Assembly (NCBI GenBank): GCA_021234155.1
Contig: JAJEKV010000003.1
Span: 31,541,166-31,605,165 of the forward strand
Direction of reading: 5' to 3'
DNA: 64,000 bases
Origin: Isoetes taiwanensis
Taxonomy: Eukaryota; Streptophyta; Lycopodiopsida; Isoetales; Isoetaceae
The notes under the pieces were generated by a model. The model saw only the letters and a program-made list of their open reading frames with translations. It made no database searches and was not told the origin of the DNA. Numbering within the stretch: position 1 is the stretch's first letter; the number at the start of each line of letters is the position of its first letter. The translations under genes were made by a program, and so were the position numbers. Below, piece by piece: positions 25,723-36,814 of this stretch.

Positions 25723-27344
25723 TTTTTTTTTTTTTTTGAGGGTAAGAATTTTTTGATTAATATAAAAATGGTACATGACCTTCTTGTGGCTCCACAATAG
25801 GCCAGATAGGAAGTATACAATGCTCTTGGTCACCAGATAGAAAGAATTCTCACAAAAAATACATGCAGCCATCAAACTGAAAAACTACCCTAAGATCAAG
25901 TCCACGTACTATGCTCAAGGTTCTCAACCTCTTCTTCATCCCTGTAAAATAATATGCTCCTCAGCCTTTTAGTTCTTCCAGTACTAGAGGGCGTGGCCTT
26001 CTTCCCAGCTCTTGTAGGTACTATGGAAGGTAGTAACACTTGTAGAGTGCAATCAAAAAATTAGTCCTCAAGATCCTGAAGAATGCTGCCGAAGGAATAC
26101 CTAGAGGAATAAGATATGACTACAAGTCGCTACGGATAGGATGAGAACGCCTGAAGCTCTGCCTTCTTCTCCTACTAGCAGTACTATAGAGGCTGACTTG
26201 CTCTTCCAGAAATGTACTCCGCTACCAAGAAGCCCAACCCGCAAGATTTTAAGCAGAAATAGCACTGTACTAGGCAAGATTGCCAACTGCCTTCCCACTA
26301 GCAAGGTACTATAGGCCTTTCTCCAAGAGCTCCCTCCAATACTAGAGCAACCCGCTACTCCACTAGTATATCTGCCTCAACCTCTTCTCTACAATAAAGG
26401 TACTATAGACTAGGCTACTCTTTCCATGTAGACCTTCAAGGCAAAGAAACATATATTTAACAGTTTTGAATACTACGGGAGAAAGCCAATCACAGTTCTC
26501 ATGGAAATTTCCCAGAGAAGCCTCCAGCCAAATGCTGCAGCCCCACAGATCCATGGCTGCCCCGACATGACAAATAGGAGTTGCAGTGAACAAAATATCT
26601 ATTTCAATAATATCTGCCTCATGAAGCACACCCCGAAAGATTTGAAGACATTACCATTTAAACAGTATATGAGTTGCAGCTACAAGAGACACAGGTCTCC
26701 CGTCCTGTATTTCTTGCTTTACCAATCTGCCATGTACAGATTACCATGTCATCCTCTCTAGCTGGGATAGAGAAGGGGAAAAAAACCCATAGGTGATACC
26801 AAGCAAGCAACACAGAAGAACAAAAATAAGCCATTCTATGTCCTCTGCCATGGAGACATGCTGCAGTGAGTGCAGACATAACCACACTGAGTGCGGGCTT
26901 CAGGTTGCAGTGAGTGCAACAGGAAAAAGCCAACACCAAACAGGATAGAATGAATGACATATCCAGATCTGAAAAATCAAGCTAAGTAGCATCTATGTGC
27001 TCTAGCATCAGCCAAGAAGGAGCTGATTACTAGTCTAGTTCTGCCTAAACACAGAAATGCAAATGACAAATGCTTAAAGTCTCCTACCAGATCAAGTGCA
27101 GACGCTAAGAGAGGGAGTTGGAAGTAGCGGCCATACCCCATCCTATCCTCTGCTGCAATCGTCACAGAAGAAATGGAAAAAGAGACCTCTGGCTTCTGCC
27201 AAAGCTTCCGGAAGAGAGCAGAAGCAGCAAGGCTGCTCTTCCAACAATCGGACCTGCACAGTATTGGACTATGGTCGGGCGGCCGCCGCCGCCGCCCTAG
27301 TTAGGGCGCTCCGTCATTTCTCATCCTCCTGTGCACACTTTGCC
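25723..27344 (-). mobile_element. poly(A) retroposon, about 1.6 kb, with 15-bp target duplication
   Basis: A 20-nt T run (25,718-25,737) marks a poly(A) tail on the minus strand. The direct repeat GTTTTTATGATTTTT flanks the unit at 25,708-25,722 and 27,345-27,359, the signature of LINE-type target-primed insertion. The 5' end on the minus strand is GC-rich with (GGC)n near 27,280-27,300, as at many plant LINE starts. No endonuclease or reverse-transcriptase motif was recognised, so this is a truncated or non-coding LINE relative, a long SINE-like unit or a retrocopy of a transcript. Confidence 0.75.
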
Positions 27345-27546
27345 GTTTTTATGATTTTTATATTCTATAGGCCCTAAATTTTTTGTTCTTCACAGATCTC
27401 ACAAACATATAACAATATATAACACTAAACAATGATTATATGACTTTCTTTTTGGTTTAGGTGCTATATATTCACTCAAGGGAGTTTGGACTGTGTATAT
27501 GTTGTATTGTTGCTTGTTTGTTTATTTGGTTTTTTTTTTTTTTTGT

Positions 27547-27895
27547 TAGGGCCCGAAGGGCCAAAATTTTTTTTTAGTATAACTACCAACACATAACTAT
27601 CATTAACATTAATTATCATAAACCATTGCATTCCACACTTAAAAATAAAATTCCCCCTTAAACCCCCTTTGGTTTGGGTGCATATTCACACGGGGGGTGA
27701 CGTAGGGCGGCGAGAGCCCCTAAAATCATGTTATACATGTACAAAATCAATACCATATAGTACATTGTCTCAAATCTTATAGTATTTTGCAAATTGTGTT
27801 ATACAGTATACTAAAACTTGTACAGGCATACCCCACAAATGAGGATCTTTATGTACGGTCTAGATCGAGGAATAAAAGGCATATAAAGTAACTTA
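27547..27895. mobile_element. inverted-repeat element, copy A (one arm lost)
   Basis: Begins GTTAGGGCCCGAAGGGCC, then an arm with CCCCTTTGGTTTGGGTGCAT and GGCGAGAGCCCC, then the internal segment ending TCTAGATCGAGGAATAAAA. The right arm seen in copies B and C is missing. Confidence 0.7.
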
Positions 27896-28299
27896 GATCA
27901 CGGAGGTCAAGGCTGCCACGAACATTTCTCTTTATCAAATTTGTGCTAGGTGGAAAGGATTTGACGTCAAAACTTGGTGTCAATTGAAAACTGGTGTCAG
28001 ATCGAAACTGTTGTCCAAAAGCTTGGTGTGAATTAGAAAATGTTGCCAAAAAACTTGGTATCAATGCAGATCGATCTACACCGTAGATCGAGATTCTCGT
28101 GAGAGGGCGAGCGATATACATTCGGTCTTTTGGTCTTTCTTCTCATTCGACGTTCTTCTCACAGCAGTATAGTAGCATTGGATAAACCCTCCCGTCCTGC
28201 CCTTCTCTTTTCCTCTTTTTCGTGGACCATCGACTCACATATCATCTATGTTAAGAAAATTCATAATGTCTCTCTTTTTTAAGCAAGTTATTGTTATTT

Positions 28300-28520
28300 A
28301 TATATGCCTGGCATGCATGACAAGCCCCTCCTTGTTATAGAGGTTTTTTGTCGCGTGGCACGCATGATTGGCCCCTCTGGAGGCTTTCTTTCCAAGTTCG
28401 TTCAAGTTCTTTTCAATGTTATATATTTTCGCGTAGCACGCATGACCAGCCCCTCCTTGTTATAGAGGTTTGTTGTCGCGTGGCACGCATGGTCAACCCC
28501 TCTAGAGGTGGGTACTTGCA
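28300..28520. repeat. GGCACGCATGACCAGCCCCTC repeats
   Basis: Four copies of a ~45-bp unit (TCGCGTGGCACGCATGA(C)CAGCCCCTC followed by AGAGGTTT). The central CACGC(A/G)TG is near-palindromic, and CCCCTC/GAGG can pair. The same unit recurs twice in each arm of the large inverted repeat (33,240-33,335 and 34,575-34,665). Confidence 0.65.
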
Positions 28521-28619
28521 TTTATATTTTCAGGATGTGAAAAATCAAGGGACATACATATTTCCTCTTCACTCGGTACCGGTCTTTTGCTTCCCGGCAC
28601 GGGCCCTCCAAGCAACACT

Positions 28620-29540
28620 GACGTATCGTTCACCAAAGAGATCTTTAGTTTCCACGGGATGCCGAGAGAAATAATCTCGGATAGAGATTCAAAGTTCATG
28701 AGCGTATTCTGGCAAGACTTGTTCAGCACGATTCAGACGAAGCTCTCCATGAGTATGGCATATCATCCTCAGACGGATGGACAGATGGAGCGCACAAATC
28801 GAATCATAGAAGACATGCTGCGAAACTATGTCTGGAACAAGCAGTCTAAATGAGATGATTTTATTCACTTGGTGGAGTTCGCTTATAATAGCACCAAGCA
28901 GGAATCTTCCTAGATGTCGCCCTTCATGATAAATTATGGATATCAATGCTTAACATCAGATACGTGGCACAATCCAGTGTCCAAAGTTGAAGTCTCTCAG
29001 CAGATGTTATCGGATATGCAGTAGCTAGTGGAGGAGGTGAGAGGATACCTTCTAGCAGCGAGAAGTAGGCAGAAAAGCATAGCCGATAAGCACAAAACGA
29101 TAAGGAATTCCATGTTGGAGACAACGTATGGCTGAAGATCAAAGTCAAGCAAGCGAAGCTCCACATCGGCAATTGCAAGAAGCTTGCTCCAAGATGGGCT
29201 GGGCCATTTAGGATAACCAAAAGAGTAGGTAGCCAATCCTACAAGTTGGACCTGCCAGCGCATCTCAAAATCCATAGAGTCTTCCATGTAAGTCTCCTGA
29301 AGAGGTACACTCTTAATCCAGAGGAAGTATTGGAGACAACAGAGTTACTGGAAATGACGGACGACCAGCTTAAAATCGTCCCAGAGGTTCTTCTTGACAG
29401 GTCCTATAAGAAGACAAGAAGATCTCAATTCCTCCAATACCTAGTGAAATGGACGCATTTACCTATGGAAGATGCTATGTGGGTACTACAATCAGATTTA
29501 CGGAGCAATGCAAGGGTCGGCTCGTCACCGAAGTAGTCGA
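28620..29540 (+). pseudogene. Ty3/gypsy chromovirus integrase and chromodomain, decayed
   Basis: The C-terminal half of a gypsy polyprotein. The integrase reads IISDRDSKFM (second catalytic Asp) and YHPQTDGQMERTNR (catalytic Glu). The GPFRITKRVGSQSYKLDLP region and a C-terminal chromodomain-like block with QYLVKW and MEDAMWV follow. Protease, reverse transcriptase, RNase H and the start of integrase are absent. Breaks: TGA 28,851-28,853, TAG 28,911-28,913, TAG 29,022-29,024 and a frameshift near 29,103. The last part (29,246-29,536) is one open frame. Confidence 0.9.
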
Positions 29541-30201
29541 CACCGAACCGATAGGTGAGTGGGAGGTAGATTAAAAAGTCTACTTCCGTTCCACGGAAGT
29601 ATAGACGAACTTGAGAGATAAGAGGTCATTCAGGCATGCATTGATAGGAAAGCACCTCTAGTCAATGCTTACGGGAAGGACGCCATCCTTCATGCCAAAG
29701 GCAACTAAAGGTGTAGGCATGAGTGACCATCTTAGGCATGATAGGGCGCTGTCTCCACGGTCAAGATGGAAGAAACATAATCTTCCTACGCCAGTGGATT
29801 AGCCTTGCATTTATATAAATTGTAATTAATGGGTGGTTCCCTAATAGCCAACTTTAAAATAATTAAATGTATACTGGCGTAGTGTTGAACCTGCAGGCCA
29901 ATAGGGGAGTCTAGCGGTAGGAAGGTCGCACTGCGAAAACTTGCAACACATGTTTTGTCATAATGTGTTGCAAGGAGACGATATGGAATCTTAATTAGAG
30001 AATTTTGGAATTATGTTAATGATAATGATGTAAACCATAAAATTTTATGAATAATAGACGATAAAGTAAGAGGGTGAAAGAGCCCCTCATCATAGTATGA
30101 TATTGAACAAGGATGTGTTATGAAAAATTAAAATATTACCTTGGGGTAATTATGTTGTAAAACTATATGCATCAAATGGATTGCAGAGTATGCAGGTTTC
30201 C

Positions 30202-31786
30202 AAGGTGGGGAGACGTGTGATGATGAGGACAACATCAATTCAAGGTGGGGAGATTTGACGTTCTAGCATATCATACGATCCGAATACATAAATTATACTA
30301 TCACGTCACACGTACATGTCACCACGACAAGTACTTGAGAGACGTAAAGAGTTGCGCCTAGGGGACAACCTCGTATGTTGCATATGTATATTAAACATAT
30401 GCAATTAAACCCCCTTGCCAAGTGGCAATACCCTATTTGGTTCCTTCTAACCTAACCCTAAAAGTTCATGTATAAGGAACAAAAGGGGAAACCCTAAACC
30501 TTTCCCATTTTCGCATTTTGGCTTCCCTGAGCTATTCCGGCCAAGGCAAGCTGCCATTTCGCATTGCCAGGTGCCGCTGAGCCACCTTTGCACATTAGAT
30601 TCATCAGGATCAGCTGTCTTCAGCAAGAACGAAGGCATGGACGTGATTCGAGGAATCGGGGAGCTGGAGCAAGCCAAGGATCAGGTAACCTGCGATTCTG
30701 TTATGCAAAGCCGACACTTAGCCCAGCAATGAGCTAGGATAGTATGTTAGATCAGTCTTGTAGATCCTAAGATCACCAGCTGTAACGAAAGAACCTAACC
30801 ATGTATGTTTATGTAAGATAGATTAGATCTTGTTCAGTATTTCAGTTTTTGGTGATGATGTTCCATTCTATGCTCTCCTGTGTATGTGGGAAGGGGGGTA
30901 GAGACCCAGAAACCTTCAGTAGCAGATGATCCTAGATGTTAATTCCCAAATTAATGCGGCCCGTGTACAAGAGCCTGCCTGGTTGTGGGTGGCGGGGCTA
31001 GATCGGTGGAATAAGGGGGAGTTGTCCCATCACTGACTGATCCCTCTGGTGTGTAAGGCCTACCGGGGATTTAAGCGGGCTAGGCTTAATGGTTTGCCAC
31101 TGCGTGTGGGCAAGGCATGAGCTCGACACCTCTTGGGTGATGTGTCACCTTCAACGAGGTTCAAGTCGAATACGGGCAGTGGCCCTCTAACCGCCTGTGA
31201 TAGGCATGCATGCCTCTGGAGGGGAGGACACTCTCCTTCTACCTCATTGGGACTGGGGAGATGCAACCCAACAGTAGCCCCTTTGGCTACGCACCCGGCA
31301 GGCTATGGTCCAGTCCCAAGATTCTTCAACCTAATCTGCAAAGTGCGCATGGGAGGGGCGGATGGAATGGACTACCCAATAGCCATATTTCTATGCCAGC
31401 CCAATCCATTCTTATGATTTCCATCTGCAACGACTTCTGGAGGCCCAAGGCATCAGTCCATACCCTGGAGTCCGAGCCATTGGGTAGGATCCCCTATGTG
31501 ATGATGATGTTATTGATGTGCTCTTACATGTATGTTATGGTGTAGTCACCCTTCGAGGTGACTCTGTTGCTATATTGATGTCATGTGCTTATGTTTACTC
31601 ACGCTTCTGCAGCTAGGATGGTCCCGAGAGAAGACGGGGCAAATGACCCATCCATTCTTCCTCATCGATCCATTATTAAGGATTGGTGTCAGGTGGATGG
31701 CCCTTGTCAGTTTGGTTGCCAGGGGGATGAACTCTGCCTTCTGATATGTTGGGAGCATCATAGAAGAAGTAGGAGACGTCACATCA
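30202..31786 (+). mobile_element. polypurine tract and 3' LTR of the gypsy element
   Basis: After ~650 bp of untranslated sequence comes a purine-rich AAGGTGGGGAGACG (30,202-30,215), then TGTGATGATGAGG. This is the usual layout of a polypurine tract and LTR start in plant chromoviruses. The LTR probably ends at ACATCA (31,786), giving TGATG...CATCA ends and ~1.57 kb. No 5' LTR is in the window, consistent with the 5' truncation at ~28,620. Confidence 0.55.
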
Positions 31787-31972
31787 CTTAACTCGGATAA
31801 GAGAAGATCCTTAGTAGGAACAAAACAATGTATCTTCCTAAACACTCTTCAAGCATTGAATTTTTTACAAGCCTAACTAATGACCTTAGAAGCACCATCT
31901 CCGCCTCCATGGTAAGCATCATGCATAGTTTGTTCACCAAGAGGTAAAAACCTTCCATTCTCAACCTCTTTG

Positions 31973-32230
31973 TTATGTCTTTTGCAAGATTTCTAAAATC
32001 AACATTATACCAGTTCTTTCTCCACTTCCTTCAAACTTATCAATTTTATCAAGATTAGGAGTTTCAAAAAACTTACCATCATCTGCCATCTCTTCCTCAG
32101 AACCAAGAAAAATAGTCAACTGCAGGGAAAGCGATGGACTCTCCACTTCCTTACCTTTAGGATTCATATTAAAAAACAAAGAACTATTAGATATTATAAT
32201 TAGGACAATAAGCCAGAACACACCAGCCAT
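31973..32230 (-). CDS. hypothetical small protein with N-terminal hydrophobic segment
   Basis: 85 codons from ATG 32,228-32,230. The start MAGVFWLIVLIIISNSSLFF looks like a signal peptide or single membrane helix. The rest is acidic and polar (GSEEEMADD, DKFEGSGERTG). A related frame continues with stops to ~31,800, next to the gypsy LTR end, so this could be the 5' part of a gene cut by that insertion. No family is recognised. Confidence 0.3.
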   Translation of the reverse strand: MAGVFWLIVLIIISNSSLFFNMNPKGKEVESPSLSLQLTIFLGSEEEMADDGKFFETPNLDKIDKFEGSGERTGIMLILEILQKT

Positions 32231-32709
32231 TGCAACCTGCAACACATATAGAATATTAGAATATAACCCAGTTTCTAGAAATCAAATAAAAGTTACAAAA
32301 TAGAACCAACAATACATTAAAATGTCCACGAAAATTTGCAAAATGTTCTCTCAAAGAAGGTCTTCATTTGCACAAAACAGTTGCATGCAACTGCAACTTT
32401 CTCGAGAAATATTGCAGCCACTTAAGCGATCACTTTAAACCTTAAAAAACACTAAAACTAACACCTTGAACGTACTTACTTGACAATCGTACAAAGCCTA
32501 TTGTTGAAGAAGCTTTAACAACTGATCAGGACCAAATGAAGATATTAGATACCAATTTTTGATGTTTCACAGCATTTCGCAAAAGCTTGTAGCTATTATG
32601 ACGTTTGTATAGAGAATAAGTAGAGCACCAGATTTATATAAGTATTATAGATATCAAACTGCTGATGTAGATGGATGATCAATGCATTTTGTATAGAAGT
32701 CTATTTGGC

Positions 32710-33014
32710 AGGTACACAGACCAAACATCTATTAGCATTGTATTTCATGGGGTCCAAGTTGTCTAATTTGATATTCCCTTTATTTTTCTTCGTGGGAAGT
32801 TCCCATATATGCGGCTATCCACTATCCACCATTGTAGAAAATCTGCTGAGATGAATGAGAAGCCTATCTATTCTCATTCATCTCAGTACATTTTCTACAA
32901 TGGTGGATAGCCGCACATATGAGAACTTCCCACGAAGAAAAATAAAGGGAATATCCAATTATACAACTTGGACCCCATGAAATACAATGCTAATAGATGT
33001 TTGGTCTGTGTACC
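32710..33014. repeat. 305-bp near-perfect palindrome
   Basis: Arms 32,710-32,861 and 32,871-33,014 are inverted copies with roughly 95% identity and a 9-nt loop. One arm has an extra CTATCCACC. A third diverged copy of the left arm lies at 34,873-35,022. Confidence 0.88.
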
Positions 33015-33095
33015 TGTCGAAAGCTTATCACCGAGATTAAAAAACCTCGCCCTTTCGGGTTTTCGAGGAAAAACCATAGTGATAAGCCTTCGACA
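33015..33095. ncRNA. structured hairpin module, copy 2
   Basis: Outer stem TGTCGAA/TTCGACA and stem CTTATCAC/GTGATAAG. Read on the minus strand the inner stem is CCTCG/CGAGG, with an AAAA bulge and CCC-GAAA-GGG. It shares the A-rich and G/C core with copies 1, 3 and 4 while stem bases change in a paired way. Called ncRNA only because the structure is conserved; transcription is not shown. Confidence 0.4.
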
Positions 33096-33579
33096 AGGGG
33101 CTTGGACAAACGTAAGGCTGAGAATTCGCTCCCAAAAAGCCCACGAATGGAGAAGTCGAAGCTGCTGCTGCTGCCGCTTGCTAACCTGTACCTGCACATC
33201 ACCGACACTAGAACAAATATGACAAAACAAATCTCCCAAAGTGGAGGGGCTGATCACGCATGCTATGCGACAACAAAACAAAAACCTCTTCAAATAGAGG
33301 GGCTGGTCACGCGTGCCAGGCGACAAATACATTAAACAATTAAGGGAGGGGGGGTAGGTTTTAAAGAATAGAGAATAAGGTACTGCTGAGAGAGAAGAGG
33401 AAGCGTCGATGAGACGTTGATGAAGAATTTCACCTAATATTGTGATCTCCCAACCAGACAAGGCATGCAATGCATGCATGCGAGACATGCATGCTCGCCC
33501 CCTCTAGAATCTCGATCCTAGGGCTCGGATCGATGGAATTCTAGAATGGGGCTCGCATGAAAACGACAAAAACCTCCCG

Positions 33580-33880
33580 AATAGAAGAAGAATAGAATAG
33601 AATAGAATAGAATAGAATAGAATAGATTTTTTAGCGTCCACGGAGACCGACTGGCCTATGGGACCCAAACAAAAAGAGAGCAGCAAGCGTATTACTGACA
33701 GGATTAACAAACCCCCGCCCCGAAAGGTTTTCGAGGGAAAAACCTTAGCAGTAATAAGTATGCTGGCACGCTGTACAATTGTATAGGACAGTTCAATACC
33801 TTCCTGGAGGACACAGTTGAGTCCGTGCATCCATAACCTCCTGGAGGTAAGACCTTAACAAACCCACTGACGCCGTATTC
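33580..33880 (-). mobile_element. SINE-like insertion in the left arm
   Basis: Absent from the other arm of the large inverted repeat, so it is a later insertion. Minus-strand order: a head with a box-B-like GGTATTGAACTGTCC near 33,785-33,800, the hairpin (copy 3), GGGTCCCATAGGCC, GGTCTCCGTGGACGCTAAAAAA, and a (TATTC)n tail (33,587-33,627). The tail and the 3' block are shared with 23,210-23,358; the head is not. Confidence 0.55.
33681..33765. ncRNA. structured hairpin module, copy 3
   Basis: Stem TATTACTG/CAGTAATA with outer CAGCA/TGCTG beyond a small internal loop. The conserved core GATTAA-CAAACCCCCGCCC and TTTTCGAGGGAAAAACC is present. It lies in the SINE-like insertion. Transcription is not shown. 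Confidence 0.4.
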
Positions 33881-34796
33881 AACAACTCAAGAGAACTTCC
33901 TTATCAAAACGGGATAGAGGACGAAGGTCAAAGGATTATGGCTAAAGAAGAGGCAAGGCCGAGAAAGGACATGCCACAGCATGAAAGAAACGCCAAATTG
34001 GTCAATCCAAGCAGGGAGAAGCCCCTCCCCTGCATGGATTCAAAGGATAGAGAATAGGGTACTGCTGAGAGAGAAGGGAGAAGCCCCTCCCCTGCATGGT
34101 TTTAAAGGATAGAGAATAGGGTACTGCTGAGAGAGAAGAGCCTCTTAACGGATAGAGAATAGGGTACTGCTGAGAGAGAAGAGCCTGGGGAGGGGCTTCT
34201 CTCTGCTTGGATTGACCAATTTGGCGTTTCTTTCATGATGTGACATGTCCTTTCTCGGCCTTATAATCCTTTAATCTTCGTCCTCGATCCTGTTTTGATA
34301 AGGAAGTTCTCTTCTATTCGGGAGGTTTTTGTCGTTTTCATGTGAGCTCCATTCTAGAATACCATCGATCCGAGCCCTCGGATCGAGATTCTAGAGGGAG
34401 CGAGCATGCATGTCTTGCATGCACGCATTGCATGCCTTCTCTAGTTGGGAGATCGCTATATTAGGCGGGGTTCTTCATCAACGTCTCGTCGACGCTTCCT
34501 CTTCTCTCTCAGCATTACCTTATTCTCTATTCTTTGAAACCCCCCCGCCCTCCCCAATTGTTTAATGTATTTGTCGCCTGGCACGCGTGACCAGCCCCTC
34601 TATTTGAAGAAGCTTTTGTTTTGTTGTCGCGTGGCACGCGTGATCAGGCCCTCCACTTTGGGAGGTTTGTTTTGTGACATTTGTTCTCGTGTTAGTGATG
34701 TGCAGGTACAGGTTGGCAAGCGAAAGCAGTTTCGACTTCTCCATTCGTGGGTTTGTTTGGGAGCAAATTCTCATCCTTACATTTTTTCAAGCCCCT

Positions 34797-34873
34797 TGCT
34801 GAAGGCTTATCACTAGAGTTTTTCCTCGAAACCCCGAAAGGGCGGGGTTTTTTAATCCGATAAGGTCTCAGCA
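34797..34873. ncRNA. structured hairpin module, copy 4
   Basis: Outer stem TGCTGA/TCAGCA, stem CTTATC/GATAAG, and an inner hairpin with a CCCC-GAAA-GGG loop. It occupies the same place in the right arm as copy 2 in the left arm, yet its outer stem has a different, still paired sequence. Confidence 0.4.
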
Positions 34874-35059
34874 GGTACATAAACAAACATATATTAGCAT
34901 TGTATTTTATGGGGTCCAAGTTTTATAATTGGACGTTCCCTTTATTTTCCTTCGTGGGTAGTTCGCATGTGCGCGGCTACCCACTATCCACCATTTTAGA
35001 AAATCTGCTTAGATGAATGAGAAGCTAGATTTTTGTCGTTTTCATGCGAGCCCCATTCT

Positions 35060-35880
35060 AGAGTGTTTGTTAGTATCTCATTTGTATAAGACTACAAAAT
35101 GCACCATGTAATGTAAAAACAACTTATATTTATATGTCTTATTTTATGCTTTGGAGTTATAAATGGTGTCATATATGAAATGGGATAGTCATATTTTATG
35201 ACATCGTGTAGCAAGAGCAAAGAAATAAATGCGTAATGAGAAAGAAACACGCTGAGATTTTATAAAACAAGTACCTCCTCTTAAAGCTTGAAGCCTAGAA
35301 TCCAATAAATAGACAATTCCATGTTCCTCGCCAATAATGTATTTGAAGAAGGCTTGGAAAAGAAAAGGGAACTAAGTGCGAGATTCCACTGCAGCAGGTG
35401 GCTATTATCTATTTTTGCCGCAACTGCCTGTGTTTAAGAAAAAGGAGGTCTTGCCGCTTAATTCCACTATGATGATCTGCTTTTGCTAGAATGAAATCGT
35501 GGAGCAAATTTGTAGATTACGATGAATGCATGTTAAGATCTCTATGCTTGATAGTTTTTACTGGAGCAAAATGTCAGGGGAATCCTCCGACAGTTATCCA
35601 GCAATTAATCGCTTCCATAGCCTCTCCTTGATGCTCCATATCATGTCCCCAGACATGAATTACCTTCGCTAGTGGAGTCTCAGTTTCTAGCCGAAGTTTG
35701 AAATCATCTCTTCTTATTGGCCTGTTGCTAAAAGCCAGGCATTAACTGACGCTATTCGAATCTAGACCTAAAGAATAAAAAAAATAAGCTTGATACCCTT
35801 GTCGACGTAGCAGGGGTGATTTTTAACGTGGCGTATGCCACGTGAGAAATCTCCACCACTTGGCGGGTAAATTTTAGAGA
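35060..35880. other. no gene recognised
   Basis: AT-rich intergenic sequence between the large inverted repeat and the truncated Hsp70-like copy. No repeat ends or coding signals were found. Confidence 0.4.
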
Positions 35881-35882
35881 TT

Positions 35883-36295
35883 CAGAATATGTTGACAAAA
35901 GATAAGATTAAAAACATTGAAATTCAGTACATGTGACCAGAGTCTCAAATTTTACGAAATACAATTTTCAGGCTTTGGATCCCTAAAATTAACTCGTGTT
36001 GCTGACACTTCAATTGTGATGCGTCTAAAATACATCTTCACTTCTATCTCCCTTGCTTCGCTTAAGTGCAAGCCCTCTAACCTGCATCAGTTGTGTGAAT
36101 TGGGCATTCTCCGGGTTGCATTTTCTGGTCGTCATAAAGTGGATAGAAACTGTGTTCGACAGAAGAGTCAATTAGCACAGATTGATTTTTAAGGACAAAC
36201 TTGTCAAAAATGTTGTTACAACACTTTACTCCATTTCGATCTGTGTACACATCTTCTACAGAATAACAATCATCAAATTCACATTCATATCAAAT
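35883..36295 (-). pseudogene. truncated HSPA12-like Hsp70 copy
   Basis: Closely similar to the 3' end of the Hsp70-like gene at 54,645-55,110, including ~60 bp beyond the stop codon. It has small deletions, one removing ~40 bp after the GCAAGCCCTCT stretch, and shifted frames. It ends abruptly at ~36,295 where CACTA-like subterminal repeats begin, so the rest of the copy was lost or displaced by that insertion. Confidence 0.85.
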
Positions 36296-36304
36296 CTTCC
36301 TAGA

Positions 36305-36814
36305 ACCCCCTGTTATTGTGCTATATATTAAACTACAAGATCACAAAAGGGAGATGGTTGAGAAGAGGGGTATGAACGGAGTAATGAGATATTAAACTAC
36401 AAAATCACAAAGGAGGGATTGTTGCGAAAAGGGATAGGAACATTGGTTGCAAGAAATGGGTTACAAATATTGCATATGTCGAAATGGGGTACAAATGAAG
36501 AATTCTTCAAGTAAGGGGATATTAAACTATAAAATCATGAAAGAGGGATTGTAGATAGAAAGGGGTATGAAAATTAGTTGTGAAAAAAGGGGTTACGAAC
36601 ATTAGTTGTGAGAAAGGGGTATGAACACTACATATGACAATGGGGGATATAAAAAAAAAAAAATCAAATAAGAGGATATTAACCTACAAAATCACAACGG
36701 GGGATTGTGGCCAAATGCCCCGTTTCTTAAAATCATGTCCATTTCATGAAGGGGGGATTTTGGAGGGTTTTTAATGGGGATTTTAAGGAGTATGTGGACA
36801 TCGTTTTTGATGTG
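36305..36814. mobile_element. end fragment of a CACTA-like element
   Basis: G-rich repeats (ACTACAAAATCACAAAGG, GGGATTGT, GAAAAGGGGTATGAACA) in the reverse orientation to 12,390-12,690. They finish in an end that reads inward CACATCAAAAACGATG. Only ~510 bp of the element is present. Confidence 0.6.

Larger units (their letters stand above)
32871..35030. repeat. large inverted repeat with internal insertion
   Basis: The segment 32,871-33,577 plus 33,885-34,030 is repeated in reverse at 34,190-35,030. Shared landmarks include AATACAATGCTAATA, the hairpin (copies 2 and 4), GAATGGAGAAGTCGAA, the GGCACGCGTGACC units, the GCATGCATGC tract and GATTGACCAATTTGGCG. The arms are diverged at scattered sites. 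The left arm is interrupted by the SINE-like unit at 33,580-33,880. The centre (34,040-34,185) holds three tandem copies of GATAGAGAATAGGGTACTGC. The open frames inside are not supported. Confidence 0.8.

Noticed and set aside
31060-31545. Open frames on both strands at 31.0-31.5 kb
   Set aside because: They lie in the gypsy LTR and have no domain.
33020-33090. Hammerhead or twister ribozyme
   Set aside because: The hairpin module lacks the conserved core bases of these ribozymes as I know them.
32895-33488. 197-codon minus-strand frame
   Set aside because: It crosses the palindrome, the hairpin module and several repeat units, so it is a by-product of the inverted repeat.
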